A stretch of DNA of 60,000 nt from Strigamia acuminata (Eukaryota > Arthropoda > Chilopoda > Geophilomorpha > Linotaeniidae), in the NCBI GenBank assembly GCA_949358305.1, contig OX442322.1:2730001-2790000 (forward strand), written 5' to 3'. The translations under genes and the position numbers were made by a program. The notes under the pieces were generated by a model, which worked only from the letters and a program-made list of their open reading frames with translations, did no database searches and was not told the origin of the DNA. Below, piece after piece: positions 19,090-29,059 of this stretch; the first letter of the stretch is position 1; every line of letters starts with the position of its first letter.

Positions 19090-20519
19090 ATAGACGCAGT
19101 TGCATGCAGGACTTGGTCCTTTCGAAGATGTTCCTCTCTTCGCCAGTTACTGCAGGGATTATTACCGCCCACTGAACGCCATTTATACAATGTTGGACCA
19201 GTTGTGACGAGTATGGGTTCTTCGGCAGCTTGGATAGGAGCAGAACCTCTTCTTGCAGTCACATGTCTCAATGGGGAACCGGGAGGAGAATCAGTCGGAG
19301 TACCTGTTGGTGTAGTGCCAACGGAAGGTGCCGAGGTCAATGTCGGCAAAATCAAGTCAGCCATTATGTCGATTGGTGGCATTGCCTGCGCACCCAGTAA
19401 CGGAGGTTGTGCGGCCGGAGGAGAAATCGGAGGAATAGCAAGTGCTGAGTCGTCCGAATCATAATCTGTGGATGAGTCCTCATCTTCTGAATCTGAGCCG
19501 GCTGTCCAATCCAAATACTGAATTTTGTCATCGAATTTGACGTGAGATGACGGGACAACGGATACTTCCGGTTCAGTTTGTGCAAGGGGCTCATGAGTAG
19601 ACTCGTTCGGACGTTGTGTACGACGGAAAGACTGACGTTCATCTATCTGCACATGGATTGATTCGGCCACCTTATTATCAATGGGATTCCATACTCGGTA
19701 ACCGCGAGTTCCAGTCGCATAACCGACTAAATAACCTTCCCAAGCTCGGGAATCCATTTTGCTGCGTCCAGGAGCAGCATTTCGACCCGAGTTTGCATAG
19801 GTGTCGAAGAGAAAGAGCACGCTGCCGCCATAAAACGTATGGAACTTCATTCTTGAGACGTGAATGTGGGCAACGGTTTTTGATGTACGAAAACGAAACC
19901 GCCATTTCAGCCAAGAGTTCTTCGGGCAGACGTGTCTCGTCCAAAGTTGCCCTCATGAAGTCGGCCATCGTTCGATTGATGCGTTCTGCCGTTCCTTTCA
20001 TTTGTGGGCTTGCGGGGTTCGTGCGTTGAGCTTGAATCCCACTTTTGCGTAAATAATCCGTAAACTCATTCGAAATAAACTCGCCGCCCGATCAGTCCGA
20101 ATTGCTTTAACTCAAGTGTCTGCGACACGTTCGATACGAGTGACGTAATCCTTAAAACATTCGAACACTTGGGATTTTTGAGATAATGGAAACATCCATG
20201 TATATCGGGTGGCGTCGTCGATGATGGTGAAAATATAGCATGCACCGCCGAAGGAAGTTGTGCTATGCGGGCCCCAGACATCCATGTGGAGTAAATCCAG
20301 CGCTTTGGTCGTAATCGGATGTCCGTCTGGTTTGTGAGATGCCCTGGTCGATTTGGCTATCCTGCAGTGATTGCAAGCCAACTCTTTTGCAACTTCACTT
20401 GGTTCTATGCCGTACACTTGTTCGTTAGCCGCCAGGAGTTTCATGGCATTCGTATGTAAATGCCCGAGACGGCTATGCCATATGCCGGTAGCGTCCTTCT
20501 TCGTCGTCGGCGCCGCCAC
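19068..20519 (-). pseudogene. Copia B integrase and hinge, frameshifted
   Basis: Pieces in at least two frames. The pre-integrase zinc-binding region has IWHSRLGHLH and CNHCRIAKS (H-H-C-C). The catalytic core has LLHMDVWGP (first Asp) and an AERINRTMADFMR block with the Glu. The second Asp region falls in the frameshifted stretch near 20050-20110. A downstream hinge contains WEGYLVGYATGTRGYRVWNP, typical of copia integrase C-termini, then an acidic, Pro-rich linker. Several indels mean no active integrase can be made. Confidence 0.85.
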
Positions 20520-20586
20520 CTTCTTCTGATTGGATTTAGGAGGAGGAGCTGGCGTGGATTTGACAGTTAAAGGGATTGCCTTTGTT

Positions 20587-22146
20587 TTATCGGTAGGACT
20601 TAGGTTGATGAGTGGGATTGGCTTGGACAGGTGGTGGAATAGGAGGAGGAGATGATTTCAGAACAGGAAGCGTTTGGCTAGTCTGGGATAATGGAGGAAA
20701 CTCCAACCGAATTTCTGTTAAATCTTGTCCTTTTAATTTCTTTCTGGGCTTCGGCATTTTCACGAAATCTTCCTCGACGGTAACTAATGTCTGTACTGGA
20801 GGATGAGTTTCGGGAGCCGTAGCAGCACTCGTTGTTGAAACCACCGCTGGACACAAGCCATCCACATAATATAATCCACCCTTTTCTTTGGCGCGAAGTA
20901 CGGAATGTTTAATGTCCAATTTGTAGATATTCAGTTCGCCTTTGAAAATATGGAAGTGGAATTCATGTTTATCGATCTTGGACACCGAAATCAAGTTTGC
21001 CTTGAAGTTCGGTGCGTAAAGAACGTCCCTCAGGTTCACTGCACACTCGCATCCGTCAATTAAAGTTTCGATTCTAACAGTTCCTCGGCCAGTAACTTGA
21101 GAAGTCCCTTGGCCCAATTCAATGTCGAATGGAACGACTTTTACGAAATTGGTGAACCATGATAACACATGAGAGACGTGGTCAGTGGCGCCACAGTCCA
21201 CTATCCACTCATGCGATTGCATGAAGTGGACTGTGGGCATCTCAATGATCTGTGGTGGGGCATGGACGAAAAAGTTCGCCTCGCGCTTTGCTTGCGAGTT
21301 TCCCCTTGGACGACCTTCGTTCGACTTATTCCTGTTCCGTCGGCGGCTTTTATTTCTGGATAGACGTTGAAAAGCCGCGGATGAAGCCGGAGATTGCCCT
21401 TTTCGAGGTTGGGGACACTTGTTCGCGTAGTGCCCCATTTCCCCACAATTGAAACATCTAATGGACGATAGTGGACGTCGACCACTGGAACGGGAACGAT
21501 TCTGATCCGTCGAATATGCGTGGGAAGATGATGCGGATGTCGAGTCTCGCGATGAAAATGCCCTTTGACGCATATACTCCGAAAGGAGTTGCTCGGATAC
21601 TTTTTGGGGCGTGAACATCGCATCCTCCCAATGGTATATGGCAAATGAGACCTGGGAGTATTCAGCTGGCAACATATCCAGATATTGGTAGGCCTGATGA
21701 TCTGGCGAAACTTTCTCCCCAATATCTTCTAATTTCCTAGCGTGATAATCTACTCTGCCGAGAAAATCCGCCATTTCTTCATTCCGCTCTAATTTCATAT
21801 GTAGGAACTCTCGTCGTAGGGCCGCCTTTCGAGCACGAGAGCTTGGAGCATATATTTTTGCCAAAGTGTCCCATGCCTCTTTAGGCGTATTGGCGGAATC
21901 CAGCGCTGACTTCTTCGGTTCGGAGACAAAACCATAGATAAGACCCAGCGCTTTGTCTTTGCGACGTTTGTATTTCTTAAGTTCTTTGTCGTTTGCCGTT
22001 TTCTTGAAGTCTTCCTCGTCCTCTTCAGTGACGTGGGTCCATAGTCTTTCTGACTTCAGTAGCATTTTCATGCTACGGGCCCACATCTCATAATTGCCAA
22101 CTGCGAGGACTGGCACTCGAGACACGGAGTTGTCGGACTTCTGCAT
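20587..22146 (-). CDS. Copia B Gag and protease region
   Basis: Longest intact frame of copia B (start at MQKSDNSV; an in-frame Met lies 7 codons further upstream). Residues 1-200 match the copia Gag (UBN2-like) domain, with EAWDTLAKIYAP and DMLPAEYSQV. A zinc knuckle CFNCGEMGHYANKC lies near residue 235. The retropepsin-like protease motif is WIVDCGATDH, where Cys replaces the more usual Ser in D-S-G-A. The frame ends in a Pro-rich stretch, and a shift separates it from integrase. Known role: Gag forms particles and the protease processes the polyprotein. Confidence 0.87.
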   Translation of the reverse strand: MQKSDNSVSRVPVLAVGNYEMWARSMKMLLKSERLWTHVTEEDEEDFKKTANDKELKKYKRRKDKALGLIYGFVSEPKKSALDSANTPKEAWDTLAKIYAPSSRARKAALRREFLHMKLERNEEMADFLGRVDYHARKLEDIGEKVSPDHQAYQYLDMLPAEYSQVSFAIYHWEDAMFTPQKVSEQLLSEYMRQRAFSSRDSTSASSSHAYSTDQNRSRSSGRRPLSSIRCFNCGEMGHYANKCPQPRKGQSPASSAAFQRLSRNKSRRRNRNKSNEGRPRGNSQAKREANFFVHAPPQIIEMPTVHFMQSHEWIVDCGATDHVSHVLSWFTNFVKVVPFDIELGQGTSQVTGRGTVRIETLIDGCECAVNLRDVLYAPNFKANLISVSKIDKHEFHFHIFKGELNIYKLDIKHSVLRAKEKGGLYYVDGLCPAVVSTTSAATAPETHPPVQTLVTVEEDFVKMPKPRKKLKGQDLTEIRLEFPPLSQTSQTLPVLKSSPPPIPPPVQANPTHQPKSYR

Positions 22147-22167
22147 TGTCGACGACAAAACACACAC

Positions 22168-23011
22168 GCAGGAAAAACCACGACTTTAGGAGCGGTATAG
22201 GCAAAAAACGCCGAGATACGTCGCACTAACGATGTTGGAGTTCGATACGATGCACAAATCACTAAAGATCGTCGCACTAAACACACGAAGCACTGTCAAA
22301 GCGGAAACCACGACGGGGATGCCAATGCTACAATTGGCACAAATAACCCCAGTTAAGTATCTTCCTAACGCCCTTTGCAAACCTCCTGGGGTCACGGAAA
22401 CGTTAGGTAGCCCTGAGAAAGCCTTAACTGAGAATACACACTTTGCTTGCCTGACTAGACAAAAGGGCAAAGTGGATTCTAAAGGACACAACCAAAAATA
22501 CTTAAATCTAACAATGACAAAATAGATGAATCTTGTTGTGTGCATACACACACAACCTCGTGCAATAAGAGAACACGGGCGTGGTTTTAGAGAAAAACCA
22601 CCAAAAAGCGCTAATTCAAATCCTTTGAATTCTTCTCGAATTAACGAGGGAAATTGTCGTAAAATCGGCGATACTACTGACACACCGGGGTGAAAGTAGC
22701 GGGTTCGACCCGTTGCTGGTTGTTTACGCCACGTAAGCGTGACGAAAACCGGAAAATCTGGAAATAAATAAACAAAACCTGGAAAATTCGTGAAAAACGC
22801 GGCAATTTTCCAATTATCGACGAAAATAGCCACGTTTCTTGTGGCAAATCGTCGGGAAACGTTGGGAAACGTCGTGGAAACGTCGTTGGTAGCGAGAAAT
22901 CGTCGGAAATAATTGTCGCTACCTGAAATGACAAAAAAATTCGCCGCAAATTGCGAAAATTTGCGAAATGTTGCGATATTAGCGCAGTGGAAAGTGCTTT
23001 TTGAGGAAAGC
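22168..23011 (-). other. Copia B 5' leader
   Basis: About 840 bp between the primer site and gag with no coding potential of note. The 22780-22990 part is rich in short A/C/G repeats (GGGAAACGT, AAATTTGCG). No splice site or RNA gene is evident. Confidence 0.6.
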
Positions 23012-23029
23012 AACCATCCTCTGCTACCA
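23012..23029 (-). other. Copia B primer binding site (initiator-Met tRNA 3' end)
   Basis: Minus-strand TGGTAGCAGAGGATGGTT, two bases from the LTR. It is complementary to the 3' end of initiator-Met tRNA as I recall it (...CCATCCTCTGCTACCA). Confidence 0.85.
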
Positions 23030-23031
23030 AC

Positions 23032-23604
23032 TGTAGCAGAGGAGGAGATATTTGCACGAATTCCCGTGCAAAAACTACCGAAAATGATGTTTTGAAGCAA
23101 TAATGGCGTCGCAACTCGTACGCACATTCGACGATACGTAGCGACGTCTACACGACGTGCCTGTGGCCAGAATAACGTGGAAACGGTGCTGTGCACTTAT
23201 ACAAACGTGCACAGTAACTTAAAATAAATATATAATTTAATAAACGAAAGGAAACTTACAAAATAGTCCATTTTGAGATGGATAAAGCCAGTGGTGCTTG
23301 CTTTCACAGCAAGCGGCCATATTGGATACAAAGTAATAAGTGAACGCCAGCTAGTGGCGGAATAGAACATTAACGATATGAAAAACGATAAGGGCTGCAT
23401 CATACTTGATGCTAAATGACACAGCATCGTGCATTAAGCACGGATTAATGAAAACATAACGTAATAACGGGATTAATTGATCCAAACACAATGAAAATGT
23501 AATACACATCGTAACACAACTAAATACAAATGAAAATAGAATAATATCGAATATTAAGCAATACGATATCCATGTTGAATCAAATGATGTTCCACACATC
23601 AACA
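23032..23604 (-). repeat. Copia B 5' LTR
   Basis: 573 bp, differs from the 3' LTR (17157-17730) by scattered substitutions. Ends outward at ...ACACATCAACA. Confidence 0.92.
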
Positions 23605-24045
23605 AAAAAATGGCGTCGTTTTTCGTGCACGACGTCGCCGATACGTTCACTATTGTATTCAAAGACGCGCGTCTTAAGGACGCTTATATGCGCATGAAAC
23701 GAGCACTTAGAGTGCTTTAAATCAAAGCAAATACTTCAAATAATAAAATATATTTAATAAAGATATCATAGTTTACATAACTGGAAATGGAACAGCAGTG
23801 CTGTGCAAAACCATGCACAGCGCCATGTTGGATTCGGGATAAGAGTGTCAAAGCACTCTGGTGACAGGAATTAACAACAAAATCAAGTTAAAGAACAAAG
23901 CATATGAGAAATCATTAAAGTAGTATGCAATTACATACGAGACAATCCAAATGAATACTGAATAACTAGATTATAACTTAGAAAATCAAATATAACACTG
24001 ATAAACATTCGATATCGATAATAAATGATGGCTTTTAGACCAACA
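23605..24045 (-). repeat. Copia D 5' LTR, outer part
   Basis: Resembles the copia A-F LTRs in structure: minus-strand CCAACATGGCGCTGTGCA followed by an 8-bp hairpin (stems 23800-23807 and 23814-23821), and outer end TGTTGGTC at 24045. With 17099-17156 it gives about 495 bp, close to copia F (492 bp). No coding sequence. Confidence 0.6.
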
Positions 24046-24047
24046 CC

Positions 24048-24949
24048 AACAACACCTTCCTCGATCGACTCATCGCTTTGATCAGCACCAAGTTTCAAAT
24101 CGTCAACTTGGGTCCCATCACGAAATTGCTCAGCGTTGAATTTATCCGAAGGCTGGCAAGACATTCATTAGCCAGCGAATGTATATCTCGAAGATCGTCA
24201 AGAACTTCGACACCGTCACTAATAATCTTGTCAAGGTCCCTGTCACTCCCGGAACAAGAGGATCGACCGAAAACCTTATTGATTTCTCTTACCGATCGCT
24301 TTTCAGATTGCTGTTGTTTTTGGCGTCTCGAACGCGGCCCGATATTCTCTTCTCGGTGATTTATCTATCGCAGTTCAACACTTGCTACGAGAAGACACAC
24401 ATTAAAGCCTTGCTGCAGGTGTTACAGTACGTCTCGAACACCATCGACTACTGTATTGAATTATCGGGATGTTCTACTGGACAACTGTGGGGATACACAG
24501 ACGCATCGTAGACATCGGACATCGCTACATCGCTTAGCTTTGGAGGCTTCATTTGTTACATCGGACAAACGCCAATAGGATGGACTTGCCGAAAACAGAC
24601 CACCGTAGCTTGCTCGACAATGGAGGTTGAATTTCTCGCTCTTGGCGATGCAGTTAAAGAATTTTATTGGCTCCTACATGTTTACTCAGAATGCCCGATG
24701 CTAGATCCGATTGCTCGTCCCGTTATCTACTCTGACGTGCTTGCTGCTATCCAATTCACCTCGAACGACATCGAGAACAGCAAGACGAAACACATTTGCG
24801 TCAAGTTCCATTGGCTTCGGGAGTCGTATACGGCGGGACAGTTTGAACTCAGAAAAGTGCCCGGCGATTTGAATGTCGCCGATATATTCACCAAGTGGCT
24901 CGGTTCAGAACGACTTCAATCTCTCATCTCGCGAATCTTCCAACTATGA
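24048..24949 (+). pseudogene. Copia C RT C-terminus and RNase H, broken
   Basis: Starts within RT (LIALISTKFQIVNLGP), exactly at the end of the copia D LTR, so D is inferred to have inserted here. A frameshift near 24165 and an in-frame TAG at 24509-24511 (where relatives have Trp in DASWASD) break it. RT block FLASRTRPDI and RNase H blocks TMEVEFLAL, PVIYSDVLAAIQFTSND and KTKHICVKFHWLRE remain. The natural TGA is at 24947-24949. Confidence 0.9.
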
Positions 24950-25151
24950 ACTTATCGACATTCCTAGTTTATTTACTCGGCATTGAAGATCATCGAATTT
25001 CTGTGGGAATTTTCGGGCTTCCGCAGAGTTTTTCAATGACAGTATTTGGCTCGGTGATTTGAACTTTATTGTTTATCTTTTCAAGTAACACACTGTAATT
25101 CCAGTACTCGTCTCTTTTTTTCCCGAATTTATTTACATCGAAGAAGGGATT
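24950..25151 (+). other. Copia C 3' UTR and purine tract
   Basis: Contains TGTGGGAATTTTCGGGC near 25002, shared with copia A, B and F relatives, and GAAGAAGGGATT immediately before the LTR. Confidence 0.65.
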
Positions 25152-25697
25152 TGTTGGTCTGCAGACCAAATATATTGTCGATGTAAGATAGATTCGACAA
25201 GTATTATCATTTGTTAATATATTTTTCACATTTCACGTTGCTTTATTCATTAGTTACGTTTGTTTATTCATTCCAGATCTTTTGTCTATTATATAACGTT
25301 GTTTAGCACATGGAATCGTGCATTGTCTATCTCTTGAATTTATTTCATTGATTTTCTAAATGTATTATTTAATTCCGACACTAGGTGTCGTGTTCGCTGT
25401 ATCACTTGTTTCCAAAATGGCGCCGCACAGGTGTGCTCGCCACTATCATGCATTTCTATCTAATTTGGACTATTTCCTAAGTTTAAATAAACTTTTATGT
25501 TTTTAAATCGTTATTCTTTGCTTTACAACACCTTATGTGTGTAGTTTTGCGCTGATAAGCGGCCATAAGCTGCGCGCTTGTCTCACGGCAATTTCCCGAC
25601 GTCGCCATTACGTTCGTGCGTGAAGCACGACGCCCGTTCATTGTTTTTGGTTGTTTTGCTCGATATTTTGAGCTATTTTGCCTCCTCCTCTGCTACA
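25152..25697 (+). repeat. Copia C 3' LTR
   Basis: 546 bp, TGTTGG...TCCTCTGCTACA. It opens with a perfect 16-bp palindrome TTGGTCTGCAGACCAA. It has the same length as the solo LTR at 25963-26508. Confidence 0.9.
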
Positions 25698-26959
25698 GAT
25701 CCGCCATGAACTCCTGGTACTTCCATCTGCGGTCGCCGTTTGTAGTCCAGGGATGGTCGCTGGAACAGACGGTGGGGGCCGACCATGTGGATTTTGACCC
25801 ATCGGTCTGCCGAGGCTACGTGGGAACACAGGATGGCGAACAACTACGGTCACCAGCGGGTATTCGTGCCAGCGTCCCACGAGCTCATCCCAATCGTGAT
25901 GCCACCAGAGTTGGCGACTGTCTCGCCGCCACTCCTGCCCACGTACGATAAGGTGCTGGTCATGTAGCAGAGGACGAAAAACTGGCACGAATTATCGTGC
26001 AAACTAAGGAAAAACGAGTGGTCGAATCGCAAATAGCGGCTACGATTATCGGAATTAACCAGACCGATAATTCAGACCAAAAACGGCCGTGCACTAGCAC
26101 TTATATGCCGTTATATAAACCAAACAGGTTTAACAAAAGATAAAAACATGATTTAATAACTAATAACTTACATGGAGAATCATTTCTAAGTTGAAATACA
26201 CTGAAGAGGCGAGCACATCTGTGCGGCGCCATCTTGGAAACAAGAGAGAATACATAAGCGCCAACTAGTGGCGTAATAACACATCATTAAAGAACAAAAT
26301 GATAACGACCGCATTATACTTAATGCTAAAAGGTAAACAAGTGAATGCATCATACCCAATGCATAATAAATGTAATAAATGAGAATTATAATACTAGAAT
26401 TAAGCAATATATCGAATAATGATAATAAACAAACGAAATATCTCGGGATAAACATAAGTTATAATATAAGAACGCATTTCAGAGTAAATGATGTAAAATA
26501 CATCAACAGGTCAAACGGGTGCATAGACGGAAGGGCTATCCTGACAAATTCAGCCCCGAGGTCTGGGATCCGGTGGAGGCAACGCACGATGCTCGTAAGC
26601 AGAAATGGAAGGGAAAGAAGTCCCGCGACGCCACGACCGTGGCAGCGTCGAGAGAAGAAGCGGCGGAGGTGCGCCGCGCTTCGGTTCCGCCGAACCCAAC
26701 CAAGACGACGGTGAAGGAGGAGGTGCTTCGGCTACCTTCCCAGTCAACGTCAACAGCCGCGAAGGCAGCGGAAGCGGAGGACAGGCGACTGATGCCTCCC
26801 CTGCCGTCGATACGGTCCGTGCTGGAGGCGGCGAGAACCTCGCCAGCCCCGGCAAGAACCACACGAAGATCCGTGCCAGAGGTTGCGACTGCACCTGAAG
26901 AGGAGCCGCAGGGCCCCTCTCGGCCGCAGCCGCTGTCCGACGACGAGCCGGAGCCGTGA
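25698..26959 (+). pseudogene. Unidentified ORF of LTR element L, split by a solo LTR
   Basis: The left piece (25698-25962) is coding-like in two frames, starting SAMNSWYFHLRSPFVVQGWS in frame 2 and changing near 25820 to a frame reading VFVPASHELIPIVMPPELAT. The right piece (26514-26959) continues that second frame exactly across the LTR insertion (…TYDKVLV then KRVHRRKGYPDKFSPEVWDP) and ends at TGA 26957-26959 with an acidic, Pro-rich C-terminus. It lies 0.7 kb upstream of a purine tract and LTR, so it is the last ORF of element L. I do not recognise the family; an integrase C-terminus or accessory ORF are options. Its 5' part is cut off by copia C. Confidence 0.55.
25963..26508 (-). mobile_element. 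Copia-family solo LTR
   Basis: 546 bp flanked by the 5-bp duplication GGTCA at 25958-25962 and 26509-26513. The minus strand runs TGTTGATGTA...CCTCTGCTACA. Arose by recombination between two LTRs of a full element. It interrupts the ORF of element L. Confidence 0.95.
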
Positions 26960-27654
26960 AAAGCCCCGATTGTCGTCCTTGGACACGAAATTGTATAAAC
27001 GACGGACCTCTGGTCCCAATAAATATTTTTTCTCAACAGGATTCTATGAGATGCCTGTCCCAAGACATGGACGCCGAGTCAGAGCGAGTGACGAGACGGT
27101 GACGCCGCGCCGCACACCCAAATGCCCGACGAGAGAAGATGCCGGAGGTTTTCCCGATCCATCGGTGGATCTCCCGACCGTGGGTCTTGGTCAGGTCCCG
27201 GTTGTTGTATATATATATTATTTCTTTTCTTATATGTTCATCTAGAAATTTTTTGTTTAACGTAACTTTGTTTCGCTTATTTTGAGAGGATTGACCAACC
27301 TCTCATTTTTTAACATATTTATCTTATTTTTTGTTATTTTTTGTTTTATTTTTCTTCTAATTTTATGATTACATCCCGGATTTGTTACGTTCAGGCCCGG
27401 TGAATTATTATTTACATTGTATAATTTTCAATAGTTTTGTTTTATTTTTCGGCCAGTCTAGGACGGGGTGTTTTCTGTTGCCCGATGCTGCAAACATCGT
27501 GGACTGACGGTGCGGTGGTCTTCGGACTGCCAGCACCGAAGGTCAGCGCCGGTCGCCCGACAAGTTGTGGTCTTTGACTGACTTCGTTGTTGTGCCTGCC
27601 TCGACTTGCTTGTTCCCGTTGGTGTTGTGTGTGGCCCCTTAAACTTACCTTTTT
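26960..27654 (+). other. 3' untranslated region of element L
   Basis: AT-rich, with TATATATATATTA near 27210. No convincing ORF was seen. Ends at the purine tract before the L LTR. Confidence 0.5.
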
Positions 27655-28253
27655 CGAGGGGGAGAGATGTGCCCGTCAGGCCACCGGAGTGATCTGTGGC
27701 ACTGCCACACACCACTGTGCGGTCCCAAAGGTCAACCCCTCTGTGAGTAATTGACCTAGCCCGGGGAGGAGGAAGTGGAGTAGTGTGGTGAGGAGAGGAG
27801 TGGAGTAGAGAGAGTGGTGCTGGGCACGGACTGAGAAGGACGTGTCTGGAGTGGCTCCCTGAGAAAAGAAGGTGTTCATCTTGGAGGGACAAGTTGTGTT
27901 CCGGTTTGGACTCTGTACTCCTCACCATTCACCACGATGATACTCAGTACGACGGATGAGCCCGTTGTGCAGCCTCCATGAGTGGACGCGTGGGTCGTAG
28001 GTAAGTACGACACAAATGTTTAGTCAAACCGAGCACCTCACCCATTGGGTTCCCACCCAGTGTGTGACGGGTCAGTTGCCGGTGCGGCGTGCCACCACCG
28101 CAGCGGGTGACGGAATTCCCCCATACCCCTAGACAACGCAATAAAGGCCAACCAACCAATATTGTGGGAGTTTCCGTCATTTTACGTGAAGTATGCGTCC
28201 CTACCCGGTGTTCTCAGTCCTCTGACTACACTGGCGAGACCATACCAGTCACA
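27655..28253 (+). repeat. Element L polypurine tract and 3' LTR
   Basis: CGAGGGGGAGAGA (27655-27667) precedes a 586-bp LTR, TGTGCCCGTC...CCAGTCACA (27668-28253). AATAAAGG near 28140 could be the poly(A) signal. The TG...CA ends and tract suggest a Ty3/gypsy-type 3' end, but no second LTR or target duplication is in the window to confirm it. Confidence 0.6.
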
Positions 28254-28515
28254 ATATAAACAAACTAAGAGATGCTATGGATAAGAGAAATGTTTACATA
28301 ACAATTAGAATTAACTGATTAGTAATATGACAAGAAGATTTACACAAACTCTCTCTCTCTGACTCACAGTCTCTTCCTTCCCACCACTCAGCTCCTTCCT
28401 TCCCCAAGGGGCTAGTCTACCTCGCAAAGAGGGGTGGCTTGAGGCCAGAGAGCAGTGTATGGAGTGACGTGGGTCACCGTGGATAGCCACGATAGCCAGG
28501 CGGTCCCATTATAAA
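28254..28515. other. Unassigned segment between direct repeats
   Basis: About 250 bp bounded by TATAAACAAA at 28255 and 28511. It contains a CTCTCTCTCT run and a GC-rich half. No coding or known repeat was recognised; it may be an insertion with a 10-bp duplication. Confidence 0.3.
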
Positions 28516-29059
28516 CAAAAATTTCTGTCTCTGTCATTGAGATCAATTTGTATTTTATTTCATTTCTTTATTACTTTTTCAAACATAACATTTTTTCATA
28601 TTGTAAGTGTATTATTGTATCTAAATTACAGCAAGAAATTGGTTAGCATTCAACACATATCTTCTAATTGCACACCAATTGTCAGAAAATAAATTTTTTT
28701 TGCACAATTGGAGGATCATAGCTTATATGAACTTGATATCAGCCAAATGATTTTTTTAACATTTTCCAACAAAATATACCATAAAAGTGTGATAAATAAA
28801 ACGTTTTGCACAAGTTTCGAATAAAAACTTCAATTTTCAACTGAACCACGTGTAAAGTGTTTCATTTACACACTTTTTTGATAAATATTAAAATGTTTAG
28901 ACATCTAATTGTGCATCTGTGCGTTATTAGAGACCCACACGCTATTTTCAAACAGTTCGAAGCCCACAAGGTGAAAGAGACCCACAAGCAATTGGAGATA
29001 TTCTGAAGTTTACCAGTGTTTTTGGAATATTGATAAATCTTTTTTTAAGTTAAAATTGT
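28516..29059 (+). other. AT-rich presumed host intron
   Basis: No gene recognised. Strong AT bias, unlike the flanking elements. Probably the intron upstream of the exon at 29970. Confidence 0.4.

Larger units (their letters stand above)
17157..23604 (-). mobile_element. Copia B, nearly full-length Ty1/copia element
   Basis: Minus strand. LTRs of 574 bp (17157-17730, 3') and 573 bp (23032-23604, 5') are closely similar. Order in its own direction is 5' LTR, Met-tRNA primer site, leader of about 860 bp, gag-protease, integrase, RT/RNase H, 3' UTR, purine tract, 3' LTR. Coding is broken by frameshifts, and the front half of RT is missing. It splits the copia D LTR. It is in the same family as copia A, C and E by protein and LTR similarity. 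Confidence 0.92.

Noticed and set aside
22690-22715. GGGTTCGACCC resembling a tRNA T-arm or B box in the copia B leader
   Set aside because: No acceptor stem, D-arm or anticodon arm around it; it reads as a chance dyad.
26883-27245. 120-codon ORF in the L 3' UTR
   Set aside because: Overlaps the end of the better supported L ORF in another frame and has no recognisable features.
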